A DNA stretch of 64,000 bases from Arachnia propionica (GCF_037055325.1 NZ_CP146373.1:124001-188000); one strand, 5' to 3'. Shown: positions 48,420-57,650, counted from the first letter of the stretch. Numbers and translations: made by a program. Notes: a model not told the origin generated them from the letters alone.

Positions 48420-49189
48420 GGCGGACGATGCGCGCCGAGGCGCTGAAACTGTGCACCCTTCCCGGCATCTGGCTGGCCGGTTTGCTGGCCCTGGCGGTCC
48501 CGATGCTCTTGGCATGGCTGGCGAGCTCCCAGATCAGGCGTGCGGTGGAAACCGGCCAGCTCGGAGCGCTGTACGACACCTCGACGACCGATTCCGGATT
48601 CACATCACTCACCGTGGCGCAGGTCGGTTTCGTGGTGCTCGGTGTGCTGTCCGTCTCCAGCGAGTACGTCCGCACTGCCCAGGCCGTCGGGCGGGGCAGG
48701 CAACTCACCACCAGCATGGTTGCCATCCCCGGGGGAGTCAGACGGATGGTCGCAAAAATCACCGTGCTCCTGGGGTTCGCCACGGTACTGGCCGTGGCGG
48801 CCACCGCGGGCACCCTGGCGGTCGCGCGCTGGGCACTGGGTGGTGTGGAGGCCACGTGGGGGAACCCCTGGCCCCGGGTCGCGGGGGCGGTGTTCTTCCT
48901 GGTGACCATGACAGTGATCGCGGCCGCCCTGGCCGAACTTGTCCGCGGCGGAACCCTGCCCCTGACGCTCCTGGTGATCAACTCCTCGGCCGTGTCCTTC
49001 TCGTTCCTGCTCTCAAAGGTGACCCCACTGGCCCGCTACGCACCGGACCTTGCGTTGGCCCACACGTTTCTGACCGATACCGCGATCCAGGATCCCCTCA
49101 GCCCCGGGGCCGGAATGCTGGTGGGCGCCGCCTGGGGTGTTGCCGCCATCATCCTGGCCGTGCTGCTTCACGCCAGAAAGGAGGCCTGA
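48416..49189 (+). CDS. ABC-2 type transporter permease
   Basis: 257 residues with six likely transmembrane helices. The N-terminus (MRAEALKLCTLPGIWLAG) and VLSVSSEYVRTAQAVGRG are typical of ABC-2 permeases of the bacitracin/lantibiotic immunity type. The ATG overlaps the ATPase stop as ATGA. It is followed by a second, related permease gene that is frameshifted. Confidence 0.87.
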   Translation: MRRTMRAEALKLCTLPGIWLAGLLALAVPMLLAWLASSQIRRAVETGQLGALYDTSTTDSGFTSLTVAQVGFVVLGVLSVSSEYVRTAQAVGRGRQLTTSMVAIPGGVRRMVAKITVLLGFATVLAVAATAGTLAVARWALGGVEATWGNPWPRVAGAVFFLVTMTVIAAALAELVRGGTLPLTLLVINSSAVSFSFLLSKVTPLARYAPDLALAHTFLTDTAIQDPLSPGAGMLVGAAWGVAAIILAVLLHARKEA

Positions 49190-49190
49190 G

Positions 49191-49813
49191 ATGGCGGTCA
49201 TCTCGGCGGAGTGGCGCAAGCTCGGGCTCCCGGGCATCTGTCTGGTTGCGGCGCTCACGGTCGCCGGGTCCTGGGCGTTGGCGGCATTGATGTCGGGGCC
49301 CAGCGGTTCCGCGCAGACCCTGCAGCTGGTGCCCTCGTTGACGGCCATGGGGTGCATCCTGCTCGGTGTGATGGCGGCGACGGGGGAGTACTCCGGAAGA
49401 CAGATCACCACCACCTGTACAGCGTGGCCAAGGCGCTGACCGCAACGGTGGCGCTGACGGTGACGGCGATGGTGACCGCGGGTGGGGTGCGTCTGCTGGT
49501 GCCCGAGGGCAAGTGGGCCCTTCCCGGGGTGGTGGCGCATCTTGCCGCGATGGGTTTGCTCGGATACGCCATCGGCCTGGTGGAAAGGCAGCTGGTTGCC
49601 TCCCTCACCACGGCGTTCGTCCTCCTCGTCGTGGTGGATCCCGTGCTGCGGCCCTACACCACGCTGGCGACATGGCTTCCCGGTTCCGTCGGGGCCGACC
49701 TGTTCACGCCCGATCCGGTGCATCCCCTGGCTGAATCGGCGGGAGCCCTGGCCGGGTGGGTGCTGGGATTCTGGGTGATCGCCGCGGTGGTCTGGGCCCG
49801 TCGCGACGCCTGA
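49191..49813 (+). pseudogene. Second ABC-2 permease, frameshifted
   Basis: ATG 49191 has AAAGGAGG 6 bp upstream. The first 77 or so codons (MAVISAEWRKLGLPG to YSGRQITTT) parallel the preceding permease. The frame then meets TGA at 49437. Reading one base earlier from about 49412 restores a permease continuation (LYSVAKALTATVALTV) that runs to a natural stop at 49811-49813. Loss of one C within ACCACCACC(C)TG would explain it. It is either a recent pseudogene, a sequencing error or, less likely, programmed frameshifting. Confidence 0.8.
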
Positions 49814-49850
49814 TCGGGGAAAGCCATTGCCGAGGGTGTATCTTCACACC

Positions 49851-50378
49851 ATGAAACCATCCGAATCGGACCATTCGCTTCGGCCGGTTTCGTACATTGT
49901 CCTGGGAATGCTTGCGACCGCGGGTCCCATGACCTCGTACGAGCTGGAACACAACGCACGGATCTCTGTCGGGTTCTTCTGGCCCTTCCCGCACTCGCAG
50001 CTCTACGCCGAACCCAGGAAACTGGAGGATGCGGGGCTGGTGGACGTGGCCTCCGAGGAGGGCGGGCGGCGCCGTCGGGTCTACTCGATCACGGATGGCG
50101 GGCTCCGCGCCCTGCGTGGCTGGTTGCAACGACCTGCTGACGCCGCGCAGACACGGGATCCCGCGCTCCTGCAACTGTTCTTCGCCGACGCGGACCCGGC
50201 CATCGTCGGTCCCCTCGCGAGGCGAAAGGTGGCTGAACTGGAATCCAGGCTGGAGTTCCTGGAACGCGATGATCTCGGCGGGGACCGTCCCCACCACCGC
50301 ATGGTGCTGGCCTGGGGGCGGGCGCAGACCCGCAGCAACCTGGAGTTCTGGCGGAGCATTGCTGAGGAGGCGGAATGA
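49851..50378 (+). CDS. PadR-family transcriptional regulator
   Basis: 175 residues from ATG 49851; upstream TTG or GTG starts could add up to eight. The winged helix is clear: YIVLGMLATAGPMTSYELE, then HSQLYAEPRKLEDAGLV and RVYSITDGGLRAL. A C-terminal helical dimerisation region follows. PadR proteins commonly repress adjacent drug-export genes. It overlaps the CPBP gene by 4 bp and lies just after the ABC exporter. Confidence 0.87.
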   Translation: MKPSESDHSLRPVSYIVLGMLATAGPMTSYELEHNARISVGFFWPFPHSQLYAEPRKLEDAGLVDVASEEGGRRRRVYSITDGGLRALRGWLQRPADAAQTRDPALLQLFFADADPAIVGPLARRKVAELESRLEFLERDDLGGDRPHHRMVLAWGRAQTRSNLEFWRSIAEEAE

Positions 50379-51204
50379 AGAACTGGTTGCGGTCATATCC
50401 TTTGGGCGGTTACATCGCCCTCGCCTACGCGGGTTCCTGGATCCTGTGGCTGCCCGCCCTGTTGGGGCGGAAAAACCTGGGGCTGCTGCCCTACGAACTC
50501 CCCGCGGCGGCGAGCGTCGTGTTGAATCAACTCGCCTTGTTCGCCGGGCCTTTCCTGGCCTCTTTGGTGATGACCCGGTTGACGACCGGGTCGCTGAAGG
50601 CCTGGACGGCCTCCCTGCTGCGTTGGCGGGTGCCGCCGGTGGCCTATCTGCTGGCCCTGGTGGCGATCCCAGCGGCCGTGATTGCGGTCCTGGCAATTCT
50701 GCCGGGCGAAACGGCGGGTGGGCACGAGCTCGCCGGCCCCGCCCTGGTCATCGCCCCTCTGGTGATGGGGGTGGCGTACCTGATCGGCGGGCCGCTCCCG
50801 GAGGAGGTCGGGTGGCGGGGATTCGCGCTGCCCAGACTGCAGGAACGCACGTTACCGCTTTCGGCCGCCGTGATCCTCGGGATCATCTGGGGAGGCTGGC
50901 ACCTGCCCCAGTTCCTGATCGCGGAATGGGAGACCCTGCACCGGGACGTGGGTGACCTGCTTGCCTTCCTCACGTTCACGGTGCGGCGTCGATCGTCCTG
51001 TCCTGGATCACCAACACGGCACGCGGATCGGTTCTCCTCGCGATCCTCGCCCACAATGCGATCAACTGGGCGTTGAGCGTGTGGGAGAAGGCGACCGGCC
51101 AGAAGGTGACGAGCCTGTGGCCGGCGGTGCTGGGGCTGGCCGTTCTGGCGGTGATCGCCGTCGCCGTGACCCGGGGCCGGCTGGGATACCGGAATTCTCA
51201 GTGA
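50375..51204 (+). pseudogene. CPBP-family intramembrane protease, frameshifted near the C-terminus
   Basis: The ATG overlaps the padR stop. Several transmembrane helices precede the CPBP motifs EEVGWRGFALP and GIIWGGWHLPQF. Near 50980 the frame leaves the family sequence and stops at 51074-51076. Reading one base earlier gives GAASIVLSWITNTARGSVLL and the third conserved His in AILAHNAINWAL, with a natural stop at 51202-51204. As written the product would lack the third motif. Members act as prenyl-processing proteases or bacteriocin-immunity factors. Confidence 0.8.
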
Positions 51205-51518
51205 TTCCAGAGAGCGGAAACGGGCATGCTCCAGAAACCGGGCCCCATCCTCACGGTCCTGGGATGCATGTTCAAGACGATGCCCCCGCGGAAACGGTCG
51301 CCGATCCGGTCCCTGAGTTTCTTCAGGTGCGTGAAGTGTTCCGATCTCGGTGTCTGGGTGGCCTTGACCTCCAATCCCCAGACGCGCCCGTCCGCTGAGT
51401 AAACCGGAGTTCTCTCCGGGCGACGCAGGTCAGTGGAACCGGTCAGTAGGAAACCTCCGGGGCGCCGGTCCCGGATGTGCATGGGAACGATATTACGCGC
51501 GGCATTGTGGTTCTGCAC
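51198..51518 (-). pseudogene. Internally deleted remnant of an AAA/DUF4143 ATPase
   Basis: The 106-codon frame begins MQNHNAARN and joins an ATPase-like strand (GGFLLTGSTDL) directly to a DUF4143 C-terminal region (PVYSADGRVWGLEVKAT, then LKKLRDRIGDRFRGGIVL and SMPVSALW). Intact proteins of this kind have about 300 residues between and around these segments, including the Walker motifs missing here. So this is a decayed accessory gene. It overlaps the CPBP end by 7 bp. Confidence 0.65.
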
Positions 51519-51561
51519 CCGAGTCGTTGTGGTTCTGCAGTTGACTTGTTGTGGTTCTGCA
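51505..51561 (+). repeat. Three direct repeats of 13 bp at exact 22-bp period
   Basis: TTGTGGTTCTGCA occurs at 51505-51517, 51527-51539 and 51549-51561, with unrelated 9-bp spacers. The left copy covers the second to sixth codons of the DUF4143 remnant. The block ends 3 bp before the minus-strand dehydrogenase stop. A 22-bp period is two helical turns. Confidence 0.8.
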
Positions 51562-51563
51562 TG

Positions 51564-54347
51564 TCAGGCGGAGCGGGCCGGGTGGGTCGCCAACAGCTCG
51601 GCCAGGCTCATCGAGTCGCGGCCCGCCAGCCCCTTCAGCTGGGTCTGGCAGCTGAAACCGTCGGCCAGGACTATGGCCTCCGGGTTGGCCGTCACCGCGG
51701 GCCCGAGGTCGTGTTCGAAGACCTTCACGCTTACCTCGTGGTGGCCGATCTCGACGCCAAAGTTTCCGGCCAACCCGCAGCAGCCACCCACCTGCACCAG
51801 CTCCGCTCCAGTCGCCTTCAACAAGGTCCGGTCCGCCTGCCATCCGATCACGGAGGCGTGGTGGCAGTGGGGCTGGGCGACGATGGTGTGCCCGGACAGA
51901 TCTGGAGGCAGGAAATCGGGATCCTTGGCCAGGAACTCCGCCAGGGTCAGGACCTTTCCTTTCAACACCTTCACGTTGGTGTCCCCGGGCAGCAGTTCGG
52001 GCGCGTCGGAGCGCCACACGCTGGTGCAACTCGGCTCCACACCGACGATCGGAATGCCCTGTTCGACGAAGGGCGCCAGCACGGCGGCGGCGTGCCTGAG
52101 CTGGCGGCGGGCGCCGTCCAGCTGGCCGGTCGAGATCCAGGTCAGGCCACAGCAGGCCTTCTCGTCCAGCGCCCGGGGTTCGTAGCCGAGACGGGTCAGG
52201 ACCTGCACCACCGCGGCGAAGGAGTTCGATTCGAAGCAGTCGCTGAACGAGTCCACCCAGATCAGGACGGGTCCTTTGTCCCCGCCCTCCGGCAGTGCGG
52301 TGCGGCGGCGGGCGGAACGCGACGCGAACCGCGGGATCTGCCGTCGCCCGTCGACCCCGGCGGCCCATTTCATCAGGCTCCCCAACCCGGGGGCGCCACC
52401 GACAAGGTTGATGAGCGGACCGATGCCGGGGAGTTTCGTGATGAGACGTCCCCAGCGCGGCAACCAGCCCAGGGAGTAGTGGTTGCGGGGTCGCAGCCGT
52501 CCCTTGAGGCGTTCGTGGGTGACGCGCGACTTGTAGGCGGCCATGTCGATTCCCGTGGGGCAGTCGCGGGAGCAGCCCTTGCAGGACAGGCACAGGTCGA
52601 GGGCCTCGGTCACTTCACGTGAACGCCAGCCTCCCGTGATGAGGGAACCGTTGACCATTTCCTGCAACGCTCTGGCTCGGCCTCGCGTGGAATCCTTCTC
52701 ATCGCGGGTGGCCTGATAGCTCGGGCACATCACCCCGCCGGAGGCCGTGGTGTTCGACAGGCACTTGCCGACCCCTGAGCACTGGTGCACCTGGGCCACG
52801 AACTCAGGGTCCTCCAGGTTCAGGGGGGACACGGTTGCCGCCACCATCCGGAGGTTGGAGTCGGTGGGCTCGGGGTCGACCAGCACTCCTGGATTGAGCA
52901 GGTTTTCGGGATCGAACAGGTGTTTGACCTCGCCGAACAGTTTCAGGGCCTCGGGGGAGTACATCCGTGGCAGCAGCTCCGAGCGGGCGCGCCCGTCGCC
53001 GTGCTCGCCGGACATCGAGCCGCCGTGGGAGGCCACCATCTCGGCGGCCTCCAACATGAAAGCGCGATACCGGGCTTTGCCATCGGGCGCCTCGAAGGGG
53101 AAATCGATGCGCGCGTGGACACAGCCGTCACCAAAGTGCCCGTAAGGCAGCGAATGCAGGCCGTGCCGGGCCAGGAGGGCCTCGAAGTCGCGCAGGTAGT
53201 CGCCCAGGTGTTCCGGGGGTACAGCCGCGTCCTCCCAGCTTCCATAGGCGGGTTTGTCCAGTGACACCCCGGCCAGTCCTGCCCCGTCGGCCCGTAGTTT
53301 CCACAGCGATGCGGCCTGCTCCTGATCCTCGACGACCCACCCGGCCTGGGTGTCGGCTTCGGTGAGGAGCGCCTCGGCGCGGTCGCGGATCTCTGCGGGA
53401 TCCTCCCCGGCCAGTTCGACGAACATCCAGCCCTCGCCCGCGGGTAGTCGACCAACGGAATCAGCGCCCCGTTTGCGGATCACTACATCCACGATGCGCC
53501 GGTCCAGTCCTTCGCAGGCTGTCGGGTGGAACTTCAGCAGTCGGGAGATGTCGTCCCCCGCGCGGTCCATCGACGGGTAGCCGAGTGCCACCATGATGCG
53601 GTGCGGCGGATCGGGAGTCAGGCGTACGGTGGCTCGGGTGATGACCCCCAGCGTGCCCTCAGAGCCCGCGAAGAACTTCGCGACGTCGAATTTTTTCTCC
53701 GGCAGCAGGTGCTCCATTGAATACCCGGAGACCTGCCGTGAGAACCGACCGAACTCGGTGCGGATCACACCCAGGTTGGCCATCACCAGGGAGCGCAGCT
53801 CGGGAAAGTCCTCGCGACCCAGTATCCGCAGCTGACCGCGACCATCGATGATCTCCAGCTCCACCACGTTGTCGGACATGCGACCGTAGCCGAGGGCTCG
53901 CGGTCCGCAGGCGTTGTTCCCGATCATTCCGCCGACGGTGCAGCGCGAGGATGTGGAGGGGTCCGGGCCGAGCCGCAAACCGTGGGGGGCTGCTGCTTGC
54001 TGGAGGGTCTCCTGCACTACCCCCGGATCGATGACAGCGATGCGGGTTTGCTCGTCAACGGCGTGGATGCGGTTCAGGTGCGTGGCGACGTCTATGACGA
54101 GGCCTTCTCCGACCGCGTTGCCCGCGCACGAGGTACCCGCGCCACGCATGGTGATGGGGAGACGGCATTCCAAGGAAGCCCGCACGAGCGCGATCAGTTG
54201 GTCGCGGTTCTGGGGACGGGCAACCACCAAAGGGGGTATCCGATAGAGGGAGGCGTCGGAAGAGTAGATGCCGCGGGTGAGGGCTGAATCGTCCAGCAGG
54301 TGTGTCAGGTCGCCGAGTCGGTCACGAAGCAGCTCGACTGGATTCAC
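51564..54347 (-). CDS. FAD-linked oxidase with Fe-S and CCG domains (YdiJ-like 2-hydroxyacid dehydrogenase)
   Basis: 927 residues. The FAD-binding PCMH domain (ITMRGAGTSCAGNAVG, then GGMIGNNACGPRALGYGRMS) and FAD-oxidase C-terminal domain span about 1-510. A ferredoxin-like region with CLSCKGCSRDCP near 580 and CCG segments (ACCGLTW, GGCCGLAGNFG) follow. This order matches the YdiJ/D-lactate-type dehydrogenases that pass electrons to quinone. The substrate could be D-2-hydroxyglutarate or D-lactate. The ATG overlaps the MarR gene stop by 4 bp. Confidence 0.88.
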   Translation of the reverse strand: MNPVELLRDRLGDLTHLLDDSALTRGIYSSDASLYRIPPLVVARPQNRDQLIALVRASLECRLPITMRGAGTSCAGNAVGEGLVIDVATHLNRIHAVDEQTRIAVIDPGVVQETLQQAAAPHGLRLGPDPSTSSRCTVGGMIGNNACGPRALGYGRMSDNVVELEIIDGRGQLRILGREDFPELRSLVMANLGVIRTEFGRFSRQVSGYSMEHLLPEKKFDVAKFFAGSEGTLGVITRATVRLTPDPPHRIMVALGYPSMDRAGDDISRLLKFHPTACEGLDRRIVDVVIRKRGADSVGRLPAGEGWMFVELAGEDPAEIRDRAEALLTEADTQAGWVVEDQEQAASLWKLRADGAGLAGVSLDKPAYGSWEDAAVPPEHLGDYLRDFEALLARHGLHSLPYGHFGDGCVHARIDFPFEAPDGKARYRAFMLEAAEMVASHGGSMSGEHGDGRARSELLPRMYSPEALKLFGEVKHLFDPENLLNPGVLVDPEPTDSNLRMVAATVSPLNLEDPEFVAQVHQCSGVGKCLSNTTASGGVMCPSYQATRDEKDSTRGRARALQEMVNGSLITGGWRSREVTEALDLCLSCKGCSRDCPTGIDMAAYKSRVTHERLKGRLRPRNHYSLGWLPRWGRLITKLPGIGPLINLVGGAPGLGSLMKWAAGVDGRRQIPRFASRSARRRTALPEGGDKGPVLIWVDSFSDCFESNSFAAVVQVLTRLGYEPRALDEKACCGLTWISTGQLDGARRQLRHAAAVLAPFVEQGIPIVGVEPSCTSVWRSDAPELLPGDTNVKVLKGKVLTLAEFLAKDPDFLPPDLSGHTIVAQPHCHHASVIGWQADRTLLKATGAELVQVGGCCGLAGNFGVEIGHHEVSVKVFEHDLGPAVTANPEAIVLADGFSCQTQLKGLAGRDSMSLAELLATHPARSA

Positions 54348-54808
54348 GGATGTTCATCGTAGTCCGGTACCGCCAGGATGGCGTCGCAGGCACGGCCCAG
54401 GGCCGTCAGATCCTCCGGGGCGACGGCGTCTATCAGGATCCGGCGCACAGCTGCCACGTGTCCGGGGGCGACCTGGGAGAGGAAACGCATTCCTTCCGCT
54501 GTCAAGGATGCAAGGACCCCTCGCCCGTCGTCGGTGCAGTTGGCGCGTTCCGCATGGCCCCTGGCCTCGAGACGCTTGACTGTGTGTGTCAAGCGGGAGC
54601 GCGACTGACTGACCGCATGGGCGAGCTCGCTCATGCGTAACTGCTGGCCCGGGGCCTCCGAGAGCGTAACGAGTATCTCGTATTCCGCTAGATCCAGGCC
54701 TGCCAGTCTGAGGTCTGCGTCGAGGTAACTCTGTATGCGATGAGTGGCGCGAAGCCAAGCACGCCAGGTCCGCTGCTGATCATCGTCTAACCATTCAACC
54801 TTGGTCAC
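54344..54808 (-). CDS. MarR-family transcriptional regulator
   Basis: 154 residues from GTG 54808; the frame stays open upstream but through the divergent promoter region. The winged helix is seen in LAEYEILVTLSEAPGQQL, MSELAHAVSQSRSRLTHTV and LEARGHAERANC. Its stop overlaps the dehydrogenase start, so it probably controls that operon. The single Cys near residue 89 is in the wing region. Confidence 0.88.
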   Translation of the reverse strand: MTKVEWLDDDQQRTWRAWLRATHRIQSYLDADLRLAGLDLAEYEILVTLSEAPGQQLRMSELAHAVSQSRSRLTHTVKRLEARGHAERANCTDDGRGVLASLTAEGMRFLSQVAPGHVAAVRRILIDAVAPEDLTALGRACDAILAVPDYDEHP

Positions 54809-54880
54809 AGTTCGCAATCCTAACCATGGGAATGGTCCTTTCGTGGCCAGTTGTGTAAAGACCTCCATAATTTGGGTTAG
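54787..54880 (+). promoter_or_regulatory. Candidate MarR operators in the divergent gap
   Basis: CTAACCAT occurs at 54787-54794 and 54820-54827, and the complementary GGTTAG at 54875-54880. These flank the MarR start and the divergent acyl-CoA synthetase gene. The pattern is suggestive only, and one copy is inside the MarR coding region. Confidence 0.3.
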
Positions 54881-54911
54881 GCTCGCAACGCCGTGTTCCT
54901 TAGGAGTGTTG

Positions 54912-56741
54912 ATGAGTCTTCAAGAAGAACTGCTCGGCTTTGCCAGTTCGGTCGGTGACATGTTCCGCCGCCGGGTGGCCGAGACCCCCGATGGCCTGGC
55001 CTTCCTGGACCCGGATCGCGTACCGGAAGGTCCGAACACCTGGACTGAGTACACCTGGGCGGAATCGAGAGAACTCGTGGACCGGCTGGCGGCCGGTCTG
55101 CTGGCCCGAGGGCTGGCCCGCGAACAAAGGGTAGGGATCATCTCTAGCACCAGGCTCGAATGGATCCTGCTCGACCTGGCCGTCGCCTGCGCAGCTGGGG
55201 CCACCACGACGGTCTACCCGAACACTGCTGCGGGGGATGTGGAGTTCATCCTGGAGGACTCGGGAACGTGTATCGCGGTGGTCGAGGACGCTGCTCAGCT
55301 GGCGAAGGTGGAGGCCAGCCCCATTCTGAAGGAGACCATTCACACCATCATCGTCATTGATGCCGCCAACGTGGAACTGAGCGATCGGATCATTTCTTAT
55401 ACGCAGCTGCAGCTGCGTGGTGCGGAACTGCTGAAGCAGAACCCCGAGGTCGTGGATGAGACCATCGCCTCCACCGACCGTGACACCTTGTCCACTCTCA
55501 TATATACATCTGGGACAACAGGGCAGCCGAAGGGGGTGCGGCTCAACCATGCCTCGTGGATCTACGAGGGTTCGGGAACCAAGCACTGGGAGATTATTGA
55601 TGACTCCGACCTGCAATACCTGTGGCTGCCGCTCAGCCACGTCTTCGGGAAGGCGCTCATCGCATGTCAGATCGCCTATGGGTTCGCCTCGGCCGTAGAT
55701 GGCAGAATCGACCGGATCGTCGACGGCCTGGGGGAGATCAAACCGACGTTCATGTGCGGGGCTCCTCGTATCTTCGAGAAGGTGCGGGCCGCCGTCATGA
55801 CTGCGAATACGGGAGTCAAGGGTCGGATCTCTCGGTGGGCCTTCGCGGTGGGGCGGGATTCCCGCAGCTACCGGCTCTCCGGGCGTCCGATGCCTGGATT
55901 CCTAGCAATGAAATACCGGTTGGCAGACGCTCTGGTGTTCTCCAAACTTAAAGCGAAGCTCGGTGGTCGGATGAAGTTCATGATCTCCGGGTCCGCGAAG
56001 CTCTCCGCCCAGGTGCAGGAATGGTTCTATTCCGCGGGCCTGCTGATAGTCGAGGGATACGGCTCCACGGAGACCTCCGCCATCGCATTCTTGAATGTTC
56101 CGACCGAGCCGCGTTTCGGATCGGTTGGCAAGGTCATGCCCGGCATTGAGACGAAACTTGCTGAGGACGGGGAGGTGCTGTTGCGTGGACCCATCATCAC
56201 CCCGGGGTATCACAACCTGCCCGATATCACGGCGGAGGTGTTCAGCGATGGCTGGTACCACACCGGCGACCTGGGAGAGTTCGATGCCGAGGGCAACCTG
56301 ACCATCACTGATCGCAAGAAAGATCTGTTCAAGACCTCCGGTGGTAAATACGTTGCCCCGCAAAAAGTGGAAGCCGCGATCACCGCGAACATTCCCTACA
56401 TCTCGCAGGCCATCGCGGTGGGGGACGGGCGCAAGTACTGTTCAGCGCTGCTGGTCCTCGACCCGTCCCTGCTCCGCGCCTGGGCGGAGAAACGTCAGCT
56501 TGGGCATCTCAGCTATGCAGAACTCAGCCAGCGACCAGAGATCCGTGCCTCGATCGAAAAACAGATGGCGAAGGCCAATACGCGCCTCGAGCGGTGGGAA
56601 ACTGTGAAGCGTTTCGCGATTCTCGATCACGAACTGACTGTGGACAATGACGGGGTGACCCCCAACATGAAGATTCGCCGCGCGGCGGTGACGAAACGCT
56701 ACGGCGACATCGTCGACTCCCTCTACGACACGGAGGGATGA
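54912..56741 (+). CDS. Long-chain fatty acyl-CoA synthetase (AMP-forming)
   Basis: 609 residues. The AMP-binding P-loop is IYTSGTTGQPKGV near residue 200. GYGSTETSA near 385 and YHTGDLGEFDAEG with RKKDLFKTSGGKYVAP near 465-480 complete the ANL superfamily motifs. AGGAG lies 5 bp before the ATG. It activates fatty acids with ATP and CoA. The next gene, 1 bp downstream, is a thioesterase, so the pair may balance acyl-CoA pools. Divergent from the MarR gene. Confidence 0.92.
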   Translation: MSLQEELLGFASSVGDMFRRRVAETPDGLAFLDPDRVPEGPNTWTEYTWAESRELVDRLAAGLLARGLAREQRVGIISSTRLEWILLDLAVACAAGATTTVYPNTAAGDVEFILEDSGTCIAVVEDAAQLAKVEASPILKETIHTIIVIDAANVELSDRIISYTQLQLRGAELLKQNPEVVDETIASTDRDTLSTLIYTSGTTGQPKGVRLNHASWIYEGSGTKHWEIIDDSDLQYLWLPLSHVFGKALIACQIAYGFASAVDGRIDRIVDGLGEIKPTFMCGAPRIFEKVRAAVMTANTGVKGRISRWAFAVGRDSRSYRLSGRPMPGFLAMKYRLADALVFSKLKAKLGGRMKFMISGSAKLSAQVQEWFYSAGLLIVEGYGSTETSAIAFLNVPTEPRFGSVGKVMPGIETKLAEDGEVLLRGPIITPGYHNLPDITAEVFSDGWYHTGDLGEFDAEGNLTITDRKKDLFKTSGGKYVAPQKVEAAITANIPYISQAIAVGDGRKYCSALLVLDPSLLRAWAEKRQLGHLSYAELSQRPEIRASIEKQMAKANTRLERWETVKRFAILDHELTVDNDGVTPNMKIRRAAVTKRYGDIVDSLYDTEG

Positions 56742-56742
56742 C

Positions 56743-57591
56743 GTGTTCCGCACCAGGATCGCGCTGCGCTGGTCCGATCTCGATGCCCAGGGACATGTCA
56801 ACAACGCCGTGATCGCCGACTACCTCCAGGAGGCGAGAACCGCTTTCTTCAGGGCGGGGCCGTGTTCCGGGCTGCTCGATTCCGGGGTCGTGGTGGTCGG
56901 TCACCAGATCAGCTATCTGGCGCCGATCTCCTACTCGGATGCCGGTATTGGTGCGGATGTCGTGATCACCCGGCTGGGTGGTGCCCGGTTCGACGTGGCC
57001 TATGTGCTCTTCCAGGACGCGACGCCGGTGGCCCGGGCCCGAACGGTGCTGTGTCCGTTCGATTTCGGGATTCAACAACCGACCCGTCTCGCCCTGACCG
57101 ACCGGGAATGGCTGGCCGAGCATCTGGCAGAAGTGGAGCCCATGCGCCACATCGACGTTCCGGATCTTGGCAGGAACGGCTCGGTGACGCCCTGCCCGGT
57201 GCGCTGGTCGGACCTGGACTCCTACGGGCACGTCAACAACGTCAAGGTCCTCGATTACCTGATGCAGGCTCGGATTGCCGCTACCACATCGTGGAGCCCA
57301 GCGATGGCGCGTTCCGGGACCAATGGGTCCAGGCTGAACTGGCTGATCGCCCGGCAGGACGTCGACTACATCAACCAGATCACCCACCGAACGGATCCCT
57401 ATGCGGTGCGCACCGCCCCCGCGAAGCTAGGCAACAGCTCTGTGACCCTCGTGGCCGAGATCTTCAATCCCGATGACGGTGCCACCTTTGCCCGCGGTCG
57501 CACCGTCCTGGTTGCCGCAGACAGGCAGGGGAAACCCATTGAGTTGCCTGACGAGGTGCGCACGGACCTTTCGGAGCGGCTCATTGCGTGA
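56743..57591 (+). CDS. Tandem-hotdog acyl-CoA thioesterase
   Basis: 282 residues holding two 4HBT-type hotdog domains in one chain. RWSDLDAQGHVNNAV appears near residue 6 and RWSDLDSYGHVNNVK near 152. Both keep the Asp expected at the active site. This double form resembles FatA-like actinobacterial thioesterases. GTG start with GGAGGGA 5 bp upstream, 1 bp after the acyl-CoA synthetase stop. Confidence 0.9.
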   Translation: MFRTRIALRWSDLDAQGHVNNAVIADYLQEARTAFFRAGPCSGLLDSGVVVVGHQISYLAPISYSDAGIGADVVITRLGGARFDVAYVLFQDATPVARARTVLCPFDFGIQQPTRLALTDREWLAEHLAEVEPMRHIDVPDLGRNGSVTPCPVRWSDLDSYGHVNNVKVLDYLMQARIAATTSWSPAMARSGTNGSRLNWLIARQDVDYINQITHRTDPYAVRTAPAKLGNSSVTLVAEIFNPDDGATFARGRTVLVAADRQGKPIELPDEVRTDLSERLIA

Positions 57592-57650
57592 GGCCCTAGC
57601 TGTTGGTCCCGGCGGAACTATCATTTCCGGTGGCCCCTGAGAGGGCCGGC

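Noticed and set aside
51505-51561. Possible CRISPR array from three equally spaced repeats
   Set aside because: Repeats are 13 bp and spacers 9 bp, far too short, and there are no cas genes nearby.
51493-52593. 366-codon frame within the YdiJ-like gene on the same strand
   Set aside because: Arg/Pro/Gly-rich out-of-frame product typical of high-GC shadow frames; the 927-residue frame shows all expected motifs.
57592-57650. Terminator between the tandem-hotdog gene and oxyR
   Set aside because: Only a 5-bp GGCCC/GGGCC stem is visible with no T-tract, so I do not call it.
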